Positions 8,662-18,152 are shown, numbered from the stretch's first letter. The stretch: DNA of 64,000 bases from Planctomycetaceae bacterium (GCA_021371795.1 JAJFVK010000006.1:148032-212031), one strand, 5' to 3'. Translations and numbers: made by a program. The notes: generated by a model not told the origin, from the sequence alone.

Positions 8662-8757
8662 TACCCTTAGGGTAATAAAATCCCGCGATTGATGGGTAAG
8701 GTGTTATTTAAAAGCACTTATCCGCAGATTGACGGGAAAATTAAATCAGGAACAATA
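8660..8757 (+). repeat. Spacer repeat copy C (before rpsK)
   Basis: Third copy of the spacer element, starting at the rpsM stop. Shared words are ACCCTTAGGGTA (palindromic), CCCGCGATTGA, TTATTTAAAAGCACTTA, CCGCAGATTGACGGG and AAAATTAAATCAGGA. Here about 20 further bases separate it from rpsK, whose own GAGG is closer to the ATG, so the repeat is not simply the ribosome binding site. Confidence 0.8.
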
Positions 8758-8777
8758 TATTGAGGTATTAGTTCTAA

Positions 8778-9149
8778 ATGGCTAAAGGCAAAATAAGAAA
8801 GAATGTTGCAAAGGCGATAGTTCATATCAGATCGACCTTTAATAACACGATGATAACAATCACCGATACGGAAGGCGATACCATCTGCCGCGATTCAGCG
8901 GGTACAGTTGGTTTCAAAGGCTCGCGTAAAAGCACACCGTTCGCCGCTCAAAGAGCAGCGGAAAAATGTGCCAACGCCGCCAAACGTTCGGGTGTTCGTG
9001 AGGTCGAAGTCAGAGTCAAAGGTCCGGGCAGCGGCAGAGAATCAGCTGTTTCAGCTTTGCAGGCAGCCGGCTTGAGAATTTCTTCAATCGAAGACATTAC
9101 TCCAATACCTCACAATGGCTGTCGTCCGCCAAAACGCAGAAGAGTTTAG
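8778..9149 (+). CDS. rpsK: 30S ribosomal protein S11
   Basis: Platform protein next to the E-site. The 123-aa product shows [54 protein letters not shown] and the universal C-terminus [17 protein letters not shown]. It belongs to the alpha-operon segment with S13, S4, RpoA and L17. Confidence 0.97.
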   Translation: MAKGKIRKNVAKAIVHIRSTFNNTMITITDTEGDTICRDSAGTVGFKGSRKSTPFAAQRAAEKCANAAKRSGVREVEVRVKGPGSGRESAVSALQAAGLRISSIEDITPIPHNGCRPPKRRRV

Positions 9150-9175
9150 AAAAATGCTAAGGAGCAGATAAAAAT

Positions 9176-9808
9176 ATGGGTCGTTACTTAGGTTCATCCT
9201 GTAAATTATGCCGCCGCGAAGGTATGAAGTTGTTTCTTAAAGGCATTCGCTGCGAAACAAGTAAATGCGCAGTCGAAAGATGTCAGAAAAGTTTAGCTCC
9301 TGGTATGCACGGCTGGCGCCGCGGCAGGGCTACTGATTATGGCGTTCGTCTTCGTGAAAAGCAAAAAGTGAAAAGATTCTATGGCGTCGGTGAAGCACAA
9401 TTTGTCGGCTACTTTGAAAAAGCTCAACATACTATCGGTAACTCTGGTGAGGTTTTGCTTACACTGCTTGAGAGAAGGCTTGATAACGTTGTTTATAAAT
9501 TGAACTTCGCTCCTTCGAGAAAAGCTGCAAAGCAGATTATTGCTCACGGCCATATTTTGGTTAACGGCAAGAAAACTGATGTGCCAAGCTTTTTGGTGAG
9601 CATCGGCGATAAGATTACAATCAGAAATGCCGAAAGAAGCAAAAAGAGAGTCAGAGCACAGCTTGATACAAATTCCAATTTCACCGCGCAAGGCTGGCTC
9701 CAGCTTGATGTTAAAGAACCAATGGCGACAATCGTTGCTCTGCCGACAAGACAGGATGTACAGCTGGCAATCGAAGAGCAGTTAGTTGTCGAATATTGTT
9801 CTAAGTAA
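9176..9808 (+). CDS. rpsD: 30S ribosomal protein S4, zinc (C+) type
   Basis: 16S 5'-domain assembly initiator. The 210-aa product has an N-terminal Cys-rich block (CKLCRREGMKLFLKG then RCETSKC) fitting the zinc-binding C+ form, followed by the S4 RNA-binding domain (LERRLDNVVYKLNFAPSRKA, GHILVNGKKTDVPS). It is the third zinc-form r-protein in this window after S14 and L36. A 122-base spacer precedes rpoA. Confidence 0.97.
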   Translation: MGRYLGSSCKLCRREGMKLFLKGIRCETSKCAVERCQKSLAPGMHGWRRGRATDYGVRLREKQKVKRFYGVGEAQFVGYFEKAQHTIGNSGEVLLTLLERRLDNVVYKLNFAPSRKAAKQIIAHGHILVNGKKTDVPSFLVSIGDKITIRNAERSKKRVRAQLDTNSNFTAQGWLQLDVKEPMATIVALPTRQDVQLAIEEQLVVEYCSK

Positions 9809-9931
9809 TTTGTTCGATTTGATAAAACTTTTAAATAAATATTTACTAACCGGGCGGGTCGCAGATAGCGTTTTTAATGATAGGCCCCTGTCAAAATCGC
9901 TGAGAACATCTGCCCAATTTGGAGGCCAATA

Positions 9932-10933
9932 ATGAGAATAACCTGGAGAGGAATGGAACTTCCGACGCGTGTTGAACTTGATAAACAGGTTTCAACAGAT
10001 GGCTATGGTCTTTTCCGCATCGAGCCGTTCGAGCATGGTTTCGGAACAACGATTGGAAACAGCTTAAGACGTGTTTTGCTGTCTTCGCTGGAAGGCGCTG
10101 CTGTAACAAATGTGAAAATCGTGGGCGCTGACCATGAATTCGCGACAATGTCCGGCCTTAAGGAAGACATGACGGAAATTATTCTTAATGTAAAAAAACT
10201 TGTCATTAAGAAAACCAGTCCTGAAGCAAGAATTGTGAAAATTAGCACGGATAAGGCAGGCGTTGTCACCGCAGGACAAATTCAGTGTGATCCAACTATT
10301 GAGATTATCAACAAAGATCATGTAATCGCGACTTTGACAGATAATATTAAATTCTCGATGGAAATGACGGTTGAAAGCGGCCGCGGATATTCGCCGGCAA
10401 ACGAAAGACTGGCGGCAGCCGACAGATTTGAACAGGAAATCGGTAAAGTTGAAATTGACGCAGTTTATTCGCCGGTAGTTCGGGTTAGGTACAAAACTGA
10501 AGATACCCGCGTAGGTCAAAAGACGAACTATGACCGATTGATTCTTGAGATATGGACCGATGGTTCAATTAATCCGGAGATGGCTCTTGTCGAAGCAGGT
10601 AAAATACTTCGCAAACACATCAATCCGTTTGTTCAGTATTTTGAATTAGGCGATGAAACAGTTGAAGAAACTGAAAGCGGTCAGGTCGAAGAAGAAAAGA
10701 AAGTCGACGAGCAGCTTAGTGAAAAATTAAAAATGCCGATTCAGGAACTTGATTTATCCGTCAGGGCAAATAATTGTCTTGAAGCAAGCCATATTGAGTC
10801 AGTATATCAGCTTGTAAAAATGACTGAAGCTGATCTGCTTAAGCTTCGCAGCTTTGGCAAAACCAGTTTGCGTGAAATCGTTCGCAAACTCACCGATATA
10901 GGTTTGTCTCTTGGTATGACGGACGTTGAATAA
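9932..10933 (+). CDS. rpoA: DNA-directed RNA polymerase subunit alpha
   Basis: Alpha subunit, scaffold for polymerase assembly and contact point for activators. The N-terminal domain (residues about 15-235) contains EPFEHGFGTTIGNSLRRVLL and GRGYSPANER. A linker rich in E and K (residues 240-265) leads to the C-terminal domain with LDLSVRANNCLEASHIESV and KLRSFGKTSLREI. The 333-aa length is standard. GGAGG lies 7 bases before the ATG. Confidence 0.98.
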   Translation: MRITWRGMELPTRVELDKQVSTDGYGLFRIEPFEHGFGTTIGNSLRRVLLSSLEGAAVTNVKIVGADHEFATMSGLKEDMTEIILNVKKLVIKKTSPEARIVKISTDKAGVVTAGQIQCDPTIEIINKDHVIATLTDNIKFSMEMTVESGRGYSPANERLAAADRFEQEIGKVEIDAVYSPVVRVRYKTEDTRVGQKTNYDRLILEIWTDGSINPEMALVEAGKILRKHINPFVQYFELGDETVEETESGQVEEEKKVDEQLSEKLKMPIQELDLSVRANNCLEASHIESVYQLVKMTEADLLKLRSFGKTSLREIVRKLTDIGLSLGMTDVE

Positions 10934-10961
10934 ATTTAAATTAGATATGAGGTAATGAGCT

Positions 10962-11447
10962 ATGCGTCATAGAATAGCAGGTGGACAACTTAATAGAACA
11001 AGCGCACACAGAGTTGCATTGCGGAGAAATCTGGCAGCTTCACTGTTTGAGCATGAAACAATAAGCACAACAATGCCGAAAGCAAAACACGTAAAGAGTT
11101 TTGTGGAAAAACTCATTACGCTTGCCAAAAAGGGCGACCTTGCGGCCAGAAGACGCGCGATAGCATTGCTGGGCAACCGCAATATCGTTGAAGAAGTTGA
11201 CGGCGAAGTAAAGAAAAAAGGCACCGTGATTGGCAAACTTTTCAGCGAAATCGGCCCAAGATATCTTGACAGAGCCGGTGGATATACAAGAATTATTAAA
11301 TTAGCAAAGACACGCCTTGGCGATAATAGCCCTCTGGTGCTGCTACAACTGGTTGGTCAGGAAAGTAAACCTGAAGCAGCGGGAAAAAGCGGCAAGAAAA
11401 AGGCATCAAAGAAAAAAACTTCTAAATCTGAAAAGACAGAAGAGTAA
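10962..11447 (+). CDS. rplQ: 50S ribosomal protein L17 with lysine-rich tail
   Basis: Large-subunit protein near the tunnel exit. Family blocks are MRHRIAGGQLNRTSAHRVAL, RNLAASLFEHETISTT, KAKHVKSFVEKLITLAKK and GGYTRIIKLAKTRLGD. The 161-aa product is longer than the usual 115-130 because of a C-terminal extension from residue about 135 made almost wholly of K, S, E and A, probably disordered. This is the last r-protein of the operon. Confidence 0.96.
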   Translation: MRHRIAGGQLNRTSAHRVALRRNLAASLFEHETISTTMPKAKHVKSFVEKLITLAKKGDLAARRRAIALLGNRNIVEEVDGEVKKKGTVIGKLFSEIGPRYLDRAGGYTRIIKLAKTRLGDNSPLVLLQLVGQESKPEAAGKSGKKKASKKKTSKSEKTEE

Positions 11448-11488
11448 GAATTTCAATCTTTAGATAAATCGACAAAAATGGATTTTTG

Positions 11489-11896
11489 ATGGATTGTATT
11501 TTTTGTAAAATTGTTGCAGGTCTAATTCCATCTGTGAAGATTTACGAAGATAAAGACGTGTTGGCATTTCTTGATATTGGTCCTTTAAGTGATGGCCATA
11601 CGCTTGTAATACCGAAAAGGCATTACGCAAAAATTCACGAATGTCCCGCAGAATTGTTAGGGAAAATTGGTGCGGTTTTGCCGAAAGTTGCAGGTGCGGT
11701 ATTTGGAGCGATGAACGCTGAAGGTTATAATGTATTGTGTAATAACGGCAGGGCATCCGGCCAGCTTGTTGAGCATATACATTTTCATATAATACCGAGA
11801 ACTACCGGCGATGGCGTTTTTACGCAATGGCCTGCTAAAAACTATCCGGCTGGTAAAGTTGAGAAAATTGCGGAACAAATTAAAACCAAACTATAA
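11489..11896 (+). CDS. HIT family nucleotide hydrolase/phosphoramidase
   Basis: Histidine-triad protein of the HinT/PKCI branch, which hydrolyses nucleoside phosphoramidates and related AMP conjugates. MDCIFCKIVAGLIPS at the N-terminus and the active-site triad HIHFHII near residue 98 are diagnostic. The ATG at 11489 is preferred over the in-frame TTG at 11486. The product is 135 aa. It follows L17 after 41 bases and precedes the initiator tRNA; the precise substrate cannot be read from sequence. Confidence 0.93.
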   Translation: MDCIFCKIVAGLIPSVKIYEDKDVLAFLDIGPLSDGHTLVIPKRHYAKIHECPAELLGKIGAVLPKVAGAVFGAMNAEGYNVLCNNGRASGQLVEHIHFHIIPRTTGDGVFTQWPAKNYPAGKVEKIAEQIKTKL

Positions 11897-11937
11897 TTTG
11901 TGTTTTGGAGAATGGTTTGGTATATTGATAAAATGAT

Positions 11938-12013
<76 letters not shown>

Positions 12014-12029
12014 TTGATAACTCAAGTAA

Positions 12030-12057
12030 AGTCAGTCACTTACGACTGGCTTTTTTT
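12030..12057 (+). terminator. Rho-independent terminator after tRNA-fMet
   Basis: The stem AGTCAGTC / GACTGGCT (8 pairs, one G-T) with loop ACTTAC is followed by seven T. It ends transcription from the tRNA and ribosomal side before the island cargo. Confidence 0.8.
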
Positions 12058-12493
12058 ATGCGCAAAAGTTGAGGTTTTGGGTTTAGGCTTGTCCTAGGCT
12101 TGTTTTGGCTTGCCGAGCAAAGCGGTTGTCAAAGTTTGCTGCCTCATATTACAATGCACCTGCTCGACGCTGGTATGATGCCCTCCCTTAACCCGACCAA
12201 TCGGCTCACCCGGAAATTATCTTGTTATAAATCGAGCTGGTTAGGCCTGCTTGTTTTGGCTAAAATTGCGGATGTTTTTTACATATTGAAGCAAGAAAAT
12301 AGGTTCTGAACAGAAAATACGGTTCTTATCTTGCAATGAAAGGGGAATCGTCGTATAAAATATCTGCTTTAATGTGAAATTCACCGGAAATATGCAGGAG
12401 GCATTACGCCCAGAAACTTTGATAAATAATGTTGAATTTTCTAAGGGAAACTTAAAACATTGACAAGTGGTTTAGGTTTGGAGTTGATTCCTG
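12058..12493. other. Left-end noncoding region of the island
   Basis: No convincing gene; the short open frame at 12100-12309 has no usable start signal or recognisable product. The region holds a 16-bp copy (12087-12102) of a sequence also found near the right end, so it probably contains integrase arm sites, and presumably the promoter for the 12494 operon. Confidence 0.6.
12087..12102 (+). repeat. Terminal 16-bp repeat, left copy
   Basis: GCTTGTCCTAGGCTTG, identical to 26874-26889 and in the same orientation, 74 bp inside attL; the right copy is 108 bp inside attR. The core contains CCTAGG. Placement near both ends suggests arm-type binding sites for the integrase; this is inference. Confidence 0.65.
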
Positions 12494-13642
12494 ATGGCAA
12501 AAAAAAATATCTATAAGAAGAGATTAAAAAAAAGTAGCATAGCCCAAAATACTATAAATGAAACTAAAATTGGTTTTGATTATGGTATTCGCCCTCAAAT
12601 AATGTCGGTTGCAAACATAGAATTTGTTAATCTCTGGAATAAATCTAAATCTATGGCAATGGCATATACCGTTTTACCAAAATTAGACCTAAGAATAGGC
12701 ATACCTTTGGCGGGTATAGTTTTTGAGCAATTTAATTTTGCAGAAAAACTTTTTAAATTAATGAAGTCTTGGATGGTTCCTCCAAATAATGAATCGGCTG
12801 TTGATATTTATTTTATAGAAAACAAAAAACAGAATAGTTATTATCTAATGATGGGAGTGAACCCAGAGCAACTTCTTATTAGAACCTTTGGAGAAGATTC
12901 TGAAAGAGATTTTTTGCTAATTGGTATGACGCTGTATGTTAGTCACAGATTTCCTTTATCAAATAACTTCAAAATTTTTAAAAAAATAGCTCAAAACAAT
13001 GAAGTTTTAATTTGCCCGGTAAAGAGTGAATCGTACAAAGACTATCCAGAAGGTACTTCTGTCTATATACCAATAAGCCAAGATCAAATAGGTTTTTCAG
13101 AAGGTTTTATAAAAAAAGATGTTAAATTTTTGGAAAAAGATTCAATAGTAACTAAGCCACAAGATCAGTTCATTATTGATACTATAGACAAGATTGAGAA
13201 GAAAGAATGCAAGAAAGAAAAGCCTTTAGTCCCATTGATACCAAAACCAGAAGAGGTTGGAGCTTTTCGGGAAAGACAGTTAAAACGTTTTCACACTGTG
13301 ACTACTGCACGATTATCTTTTAATCAGTCTTTTAATAATATCAGAGACACGCTAAAAGATAGATACTCCGAATGGCAGATCATACAGGCTGCATGTAATC
13401 TTTATGTAAGAGGCAACTGGCCTGCGTATGGCTATGGCAAAAATGTAGATATGATACAAATATATCAGAAGTTAAGGAATTCTACACAAGATGCGACTGA
13501 AAGTGCCATACTAGCCTTCAAGTTCGACGTTAAAGATTTAAAAAAGCAAATCAAGAACGATATAAAATATCTACATTCCTGTGTGTGCCCAACTTCTCAA
13601 AAAGAACCTGAACAAGAATTAAAATCAAAAGGATATTTATAG
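12494..13642 (+). CDS. Unknown 382-aa protein, first gene of putative defence pair
   Basis: Not recognised. It starts MAKKNIYKKRLKKSS, a short very basic N-terminus, followed by a predicted alpha/beta region of about 170 residues with hydrophobic strands (YYLMMGVN, DFLLIGMTLYVSH), a Lys/Glu-rich hinge near residues 230-250, and a C-terminal region containing an R-SFNQSFN block and HSCVC. No signal peptide or membrane helix is seen. GGAG lies about 10 bases before the ATG. Its TAG overlaps the GTG of the STAND gene by one base, so the two are almost certainly translated together, and the protein may regulate or assist the 1193-aa product. Very AT-rich, unlike the ribosomal genes. Confidence 0.85.
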   Translation: MAKKNIYKKRLKKSSIAQNTINETKIGFDYGIRPQIMSVANIEFVNLWNKSKSMAMAYTVLPKLDLRIGIPLAGIVFEQFNFAEKLFKLMKSWMVPPNNESAVDIYFIENKKQNSYYLMMGVNPEQLLIRTFGEDSERDFLLIGMTLYVSHRFPLSNNFKIFKKIAQNNEVLICPVKSESYKDYPEGTSVYIPISQDQIGFSEGFIKKDVKFLEKDSIVTKPQDQFIIDTIDKIEKKECKKEKPLVPLIPKPEEVGAFRERQLKRFHTVTTARLSFNQSFNNIRDTLKDRYSEWQIIQAACNLYVRGNWPAYGYGKNVDMIQIYQKLRNSTQDATESAILAFKFDVKDLKKQIKNDIKYLHSCVCPTSQKEPEQELKSKGYL

Positions 13643-16600
13643 TGGATATCCCAATAATATCACCTTATCAAACACCTATGGTTTTTATCAGTAGCCAAAT
13701 AGGTGTTTTTTCGCAAGAAAGAAAAGAATTAGCTAGGCTAATTAAAGCTGAATTAAAGTTTAATACATTTTTATTTGAAAGTATGTCAAGGCCTCATCCA
13801 GCAAGAGATGTATATTTAGCTGGGATTGAGCAGTCACAAATATTCATAGGAATTTATGGCAATGAATATGGCTGGGTTGATGAAGAAAACGGTATGGAAA
13901 TTTCTGGCATACATGACGAATTACTTGTAGCCAAAAGCATTAACAAACGACGTTTTGCATTTATTCTAAATTCAGAAAAAAGGGATAGTCGTTTAACCGA
14001 ATTAATAAAAAACGAAGTTTATGATGAAACTGCAACATTATTTGATAATGCAGAAGAACTTTATAAAAAAGTCATAACATCTCTTAACACTTTTGCATTT
14101 GAGTGTATTTTCGCTGGTTCAGAAAGCTATGAAAAAATACCTGATTATGCTAGTGATTTAATAGAAAGATATAACTCAAAGTATATAATTGAAACATTAT
14201 TCTATCGTAATGAACTAAGTTCTACGATAGAAAATAATAATAAAGTATATCTTTATGGGGAGCAAGGTTGTGGCAAAACGGTTGCCTTGTTGTTGACCGC
14301 AAAAAAACAAAATGCTATTTATATCTCACTTCGTAATCGGTCATTATCAAACGTATTAGGGTATATCACAAATAAGATATTAAACATATTAGGGCACAGT
14401 AGTTATAAACATACATCTATCGAGGATACGTCAAGAAAATATGAACAACTCTTAAGAGTTAATCAAGTATTATTGATGATAGATGATGTTGATCAAAACC
14501 CTGAAGTGGCAAAATATTTGTTTGGTTTGGAAATAGGAAAATCGAAAGTTATTTTCTCTGGTCGTAAATGTATTTCTGATTTTGATGCAGTTTCTGTTAA
14601 GTGCACTGGGTTTACGACCGAGGAATCCAAAGAGTATATCTCAAATATTGTTACACATCCCAATAAAATATTTCAGAATGAAGCTATTGAAAAATCAAGG
14701 GGTAATCCACAATATCTAGCATATTATTGCAATAATTCTAATCAAAAACCAGCAGACTCTTTAGAATCATATCATGAACAGATTTATGCTCAATTATCCC
14801 CACAGTCACAAGAAATTCTAGCTGTTTTGTCAATTTCTGAAACAATTTTGAATATTGATAAAATTGCAATAATTCTTTCTAAATATAGAAAGCAAACTAT
14901 TACACCCATTGCTTTAAGTAATGAACTAAAAAATATAGATTTCCTTATTGCTTATAAAAAAGATATGGTTTCAATTTTGCACCCTGCTTTTAGCGAATAC
15001 GTTTCTCAGAAACTTACAAGTTCCGGTGTTTCCTCCGGTATTCATATTGCAATTTCTGAAATCTATAATGAACTGTATGAAGTACACTTAAAAATTTACC
15101 ATGTAGTTTGTGCTGGTGATGGGGAAAAGGTATATTCTGATTTGCCAAACGCAGAATTGAATGCTTATCTGTCTGGATTTATTCGTATTGCCCGTAAGTT
15201 GTTCACAGAGGACATTTTAATTTCTCGAAGAAAAGAAGAGCTATTCAGACTTGGTTATGCCCTGTATAATGCTGCGTTATTGAAAAGAGATCAGTTTGGG
15301 GAACTTGCAGGTTTAAACACATTATTACTTGCAGAAAAAATATTTGCGAAAGCGAAACGAAATGATTGGGTAAAGATTCTTAATTCAATTAAAGCTACTT
15401 TTCTTGTAAATTTAGGTCGCGGACGTGAAGCAATTGATATGCTCCAAAAACTTGCCACCCATTTTCACGATAAAGGATTAATTCACGAGGAAGCTGTAAT
15501 TCATACAAATTTATCTTATGCGTATCAAAAATTGGGATTAATAGACAAAGTTGAATCCGAATGTCTAAAAGCAAAAGAACTTCATGAAACTATAGGTGAT
15601 GATATTGGCGTGGCCGCATGTTTACAAAATATAAATATTGTTTATATGGCAACAAATAAATACGACAAAATTCTCAAAAATTGCAGGGAAATCCAAAGGT
15701 TTGCAAAAAAAATTGATAGTCCGAGGCTTGAAGCAGGTGCTCAAAACGGTCTGACTGCATATTATCGCCGAAAAAAACTTTATGATAAAGCGGAAGAAGC
15801 GGCCAGAAAATCTATTTCATTAGCAAAAGAGTTAAACGTTTTAGATTTGGTTGCTATAAACTATGGAAATTTAGGAAATGTTTTTAGAGACCAAGGTAAA
15901 ATATCCGACGCGAAAGATTGTCATGAAAAAGTACTTGATATCGGCATTAAAATTAAGTCTAAATCTCATGTTGCACATGCAAAAGGAAGACTTGCTGAGG
16001 TTTGTGGAGATGAGGATGACGGAGGCTCTGCAATTAGATATGGGTATGAATCAATACAAATATGGAAAGAAATAGATAACGCCTATGAACTTGCATCCGA
16101 GAGTTGTAAACAAGCTGAAAGGATTCTTAAATTTGCTGGTTTTGATTGGAAAAAGTCTATTGCTCTTTATCAAGACTCAATTAAATATTATTTATCTGCT
16201 GGATTGAAAAAAGATGCTTTTAATTCTTATGGAGAATTGATTGATATTTGTAAAAAACATTTTGATAGGTTTCTTACTATAGAAAAAGTTAATGAAGCTT
16301 TGTTGTTGTTTTCTATGCCAGAATTTTCAGCTTTTGTGAATTCCATTTTGGAAGAGTTATTAAAATGGGATGATAAATTCCAGAAATGGTTAGATGTTAA
16401 TTTTGTACTACAAAATTCGCTTAAGTGTATTTCTGAGAAATTATCCAAATCTGACTTATTCGGTTTAGTGAGAAACCTTACTGCAATTTTAAAGCTATTT
16501 GGTTCTAGTATTGAAAATAATTATCTAATATTAATAGAGCATTTGATTTCGATATACAAAAAAGAAAAATACGACCATTGCATTACAGCCATAGCAATAG

Positions 16601-17223
16601 CTATAGAACAAATTCCCATTAGCATAGGAGAAAAACATCTTACTTGCATTTTTGAAAAACTCAATGAAATAGATATAGCAATTTCTTTTAGGCATGGAAA
16701 ATGGCTTGATGATCAGTGGTTAGTGTGCTTTGATGTACAGAATGCTCCAATTGTAGATATTCGTTCAGGTAATACAATAAATGAACGTATAGCAGCAGCA
16801 TTAGTTGCTATTCTTACATTAAGATTAAAGAAAAATCTTGAGGAATTAATTAGTATTCATGGGTGGAAGAGACTCGGATTAATCTTTCAAACTCTTGATG
16901 AAAATGAATGTCGAAAGCATGATACTCCAATGCCTAATTTTGAAAAAGATTTTCCTATTGTGATTTCTGGATTTGTAAAAGATGAATATCGTGATGGAAA
17001 GTTTACACCTATTTTAGTAGGAAGTAATTATATCGCCAGTTCGGATCATAAAAAATATCCAGACAATAGAAATATAATATGCTTGATTCTGCAATTAATT
17101 AATGAGATTGTTGCACATTTTACACGTGACTCTTATTCAGAGAAAAAACTAAAAAAGTTTAGAAGGGCATCTATTCTTGAAGTTTTTGATGTTAGCTATG
17201 AACCTAAAAAAATAACTAAGTGA
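13642..17223 (+). CDS. DUF4062-like / STAND NTPase / TPR protein (putative anti-phage sensor)
   Basis: 1193 aa starting with GTG inside the previous stop. Residues about 10-115 resemble DUF4062 (MVFISSQIGVFSQERKELAR, then SQIFIGIYGNEYGWVDEENG and the I-H-EL-VAKS block), a TIR-like effector fold often placed at the N-terminus of bacterial STAND proteins. A P-loop YLYGEQGCGKT is at about 205-215 and a Walker B LLMIDDVDQ near 277, followed by a winged-helix-like region. Residues about 555-860 are tetratricopeptide repeats (AVIHTNLSYAYQKLGLI, AINYGNLGNVFRDQGKISDA). The last 330 residues are not recognised. The layout, effector-ATPase-sensor repeats, is that of defence STANDs; the role is inferred, no target is visible. 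Confidence 0.85.
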   Translation: MDIPIISPYQTPMVFISSQIGVFSQERKELARLIKAELKFNTFLFESMSRPHPARDVYLAGIEQSQIFIGIYGNEYGWVDEENGMEISGIHDELLVAKSINKRRFAFILNSEKRDSRLTELIKNEVYDETATLFDNAEELYKKVITSLNTFAFECIFAGSESYEKIPDYASDLIERYNSKYIIETLFYRNELSSTIENNNKVYLYGEQGCGKTVALLLTAKKQNAIYISLRNRSLSNVLGYITNKILNILGHSSYKHTSIEDTSRKYEQLLRVNQVLLMIDDVDQNPEVAKYLFGLEIGKSKVIFSGRKCISDFDAVSVKCTGFTTEESKEYISNIVTHPNKIFQNEAIEKSRGNPQYLAYYCNNSNQKPADSLESYHEQIYAQLSPQSQEILAVLSISETILNIDKIAIILSKYRKQTITPIALSNELKNIDFLIAYKKDMVSILHPAFSEYVSQKLTSSGVSSGIHIAISEIYNELYEVHLKIYHVVCAGDGEKVYSDLPNAELNAYLSGFIRIARKLFTEDILISRRKEELFRLGYALYNAALLKRDQFGELAGLNTLLLAEKIFAKAKRNDWVKILNSIKATFLVNLGRGREAIDMLQKLATHFHDKGLIHEEAVIHTNLSYAYQKLGLIDKVESECLKAKELHETIGDDIGVAACLQNINIVYMATNKYDKILKNCREIQRFAKKIDSPRLEAGAQNGLTAYYRRKKLYDKAEEAARKSISLAKELNVLDLVAINYGNLGNVFRDQGKISDAKDCHEKVLDIGIKIKSKSHVAHAKGRLAEVCGDEDDGGSAIRYGYESIQIWKEIDNAYELASESCKQAERILKFAGFDWKKSIALYQDSIKYYLSAGLKKDAFNSYGELIDICKKHFDRFLTIEKVNEALLLFSMPEFSAFVNSILEELLKWDDKFQKWLDVNFVLQNSLKCISEKLSKSDLFGLVRNLTAILKLFGSSIENNYLILIEHLISIYKKEKYDHCITAIAIAIEQIPISIGEKHLTCIFEKLNEIDIAISFRHGKWLDDQWLVCFDVQNAPIVDIRSGNTINERIAAALVAILTLRLKKNLEELISIHGWKRLGLIFQTLDENECRKHDTPMPNFEKDFPIVISGFVKDEYRDGKFTPILVGSNYIASSDHKKYPDNRNIICLILQLINEIVAHFTRDSYSEKKLKKFRRASILEVFDVSYEPKKITK

Positions 17224-17302
17224 AATGAATTGTTATTACAAAATAGTAATGATGAATGCTTAAAAAAAGGATAATAATCTAAATTGAAGATAAAGAATAA
17301 TG

Positions 17303-17316
17303 CCCCGGAAAAGGAC
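17303..17316 (+). repeat. 14-bp direct repeat, left of membrane cassette
   Basis: CCCCGGAAAAGGAC, exactly repeated at 18153-18166; both copies continue with a near match (A/T)TG. They bracket the single gene 17382-18146. The sequence is G+C rich within AT-rich DNA, so chance recurrence is unlikely. Confidence 0.7.
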
Positions 17317-17381
17317 ATGAGAAATTGTGTGTAAAATTAATAATTAGAAAACAATTGCGGTTTTAAATTGAGGTATATTTT

Positions 17382-18146
17382 ATGGCTGACAAACAATACA
17401 AGATCAAGAAATTAGAGTTATCCATGTCTATGGTTGCAATAGTAATCAGCATCTTAGTGCCATATTTGGCTACAAAACAAGCTAACAAAACGTCGGAACA
17501 AGCTAACAAAATATCAGAACAAGCTAACGAAATGTCAAAGAAAGCAATGGAGATAGCAACACAAGCGAATGAAATTGCCAAACAGGGCAATTCAATAGCA
17601 TTAGGAAGTAGATTTGAGATTCCAGAAGTGCGAATGCTATTGAGTGATACGGAAATTGACTTAAGTATGTTTGAAAAATATAAAAAGCAACCTATTAATC
17701 TTTACATTGAGAATGTTTCAAAAGTTCCTATATCTGGAGTAAGTGTCACCATATATGTTGCGTCAAAGTTGTTTTATTGTGAAATACATCCTGAAGACGC
17801 ACTCGAGAATGTCAATCCTTTAGAATTTGAATTGCCATTTAAACAGGAAGTGTTGCCAAAAGGGTATGCAATTGCTGACATTCGGAAACCACTGTTTGAG
17901 TATCTCGGGAAAATATCCAAAGATTTTAAATATCAAGAAGATGTGTATTCTGGCTTAATGCACATGGTAGTAAAGCCATATAAAACAGGGTCGAGTTTGC
18001 CAATTCAACAGCCAAATCAGAAAAATAGTGAAGTTGATATAGGAATCAGATGTCGCGCAAAATCCTTTAATGAAGAAAAAGACTATATAGCATCATTAGG
18101 AATAAATATGCATTATTCTAATCGAGATTATGAAGGATCAAAATAA
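17382..18146 (+). CDS. Membrane-anchored coiled-coil protein of unknown function
   Basis: 254 aa. One hydrophobic helix near residues 12-33 (MSMVAIVISILVPYLATK) is followed by about six heptads based on QAN-ISE (residues 33-72), encoded by near-identical 21-bp DNA repeats starting at 17478. The remaining 180 residues form a probable soluble beta-rich domain (PINLYIENVSKVPISGVSVT, then KSFNEEKDYIASLG near the end). TATTTT-type AT-rich DNA precedes the ATG and there is no strong ribosome site. It is separated by 158 bases from the STAND gene and bracketed by 14-bp direct repeats, so it may be an independently exchanged cassette rather than a subunit of that system. Confidence 0.8.
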   Translation: MADKQYKIKKLELSMSMVAIVISILVPYLATKQANKTSEQANKISEQANEMSKKAMEIATQANEIAKQGNSIALGSRFEIPEVRMLLSDTEIDLSMFEKYKKQPINLYIENVSKVPISGVSVTIYVASKLFYCEIHPEDALENVNPLEFELPFKQEVLPKGYAIADIRKPLFEYLGKISKDFKYQEDVYSGLMHMVVKPYKTGSSLPIQQPNQKNSEVDIGIRCRAKSFNEEKDYIASLGINMHYSNRDYEGSK

Positions 18147-18152
18147 GGACTA

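Noticed and set aside
12100..12309. 69-codon open frame at the left end of the island
   Set aside because: TTG start without ribosome site, no recognisable sequence, and it lies in the region of terminal repeats; treated as noncoding.
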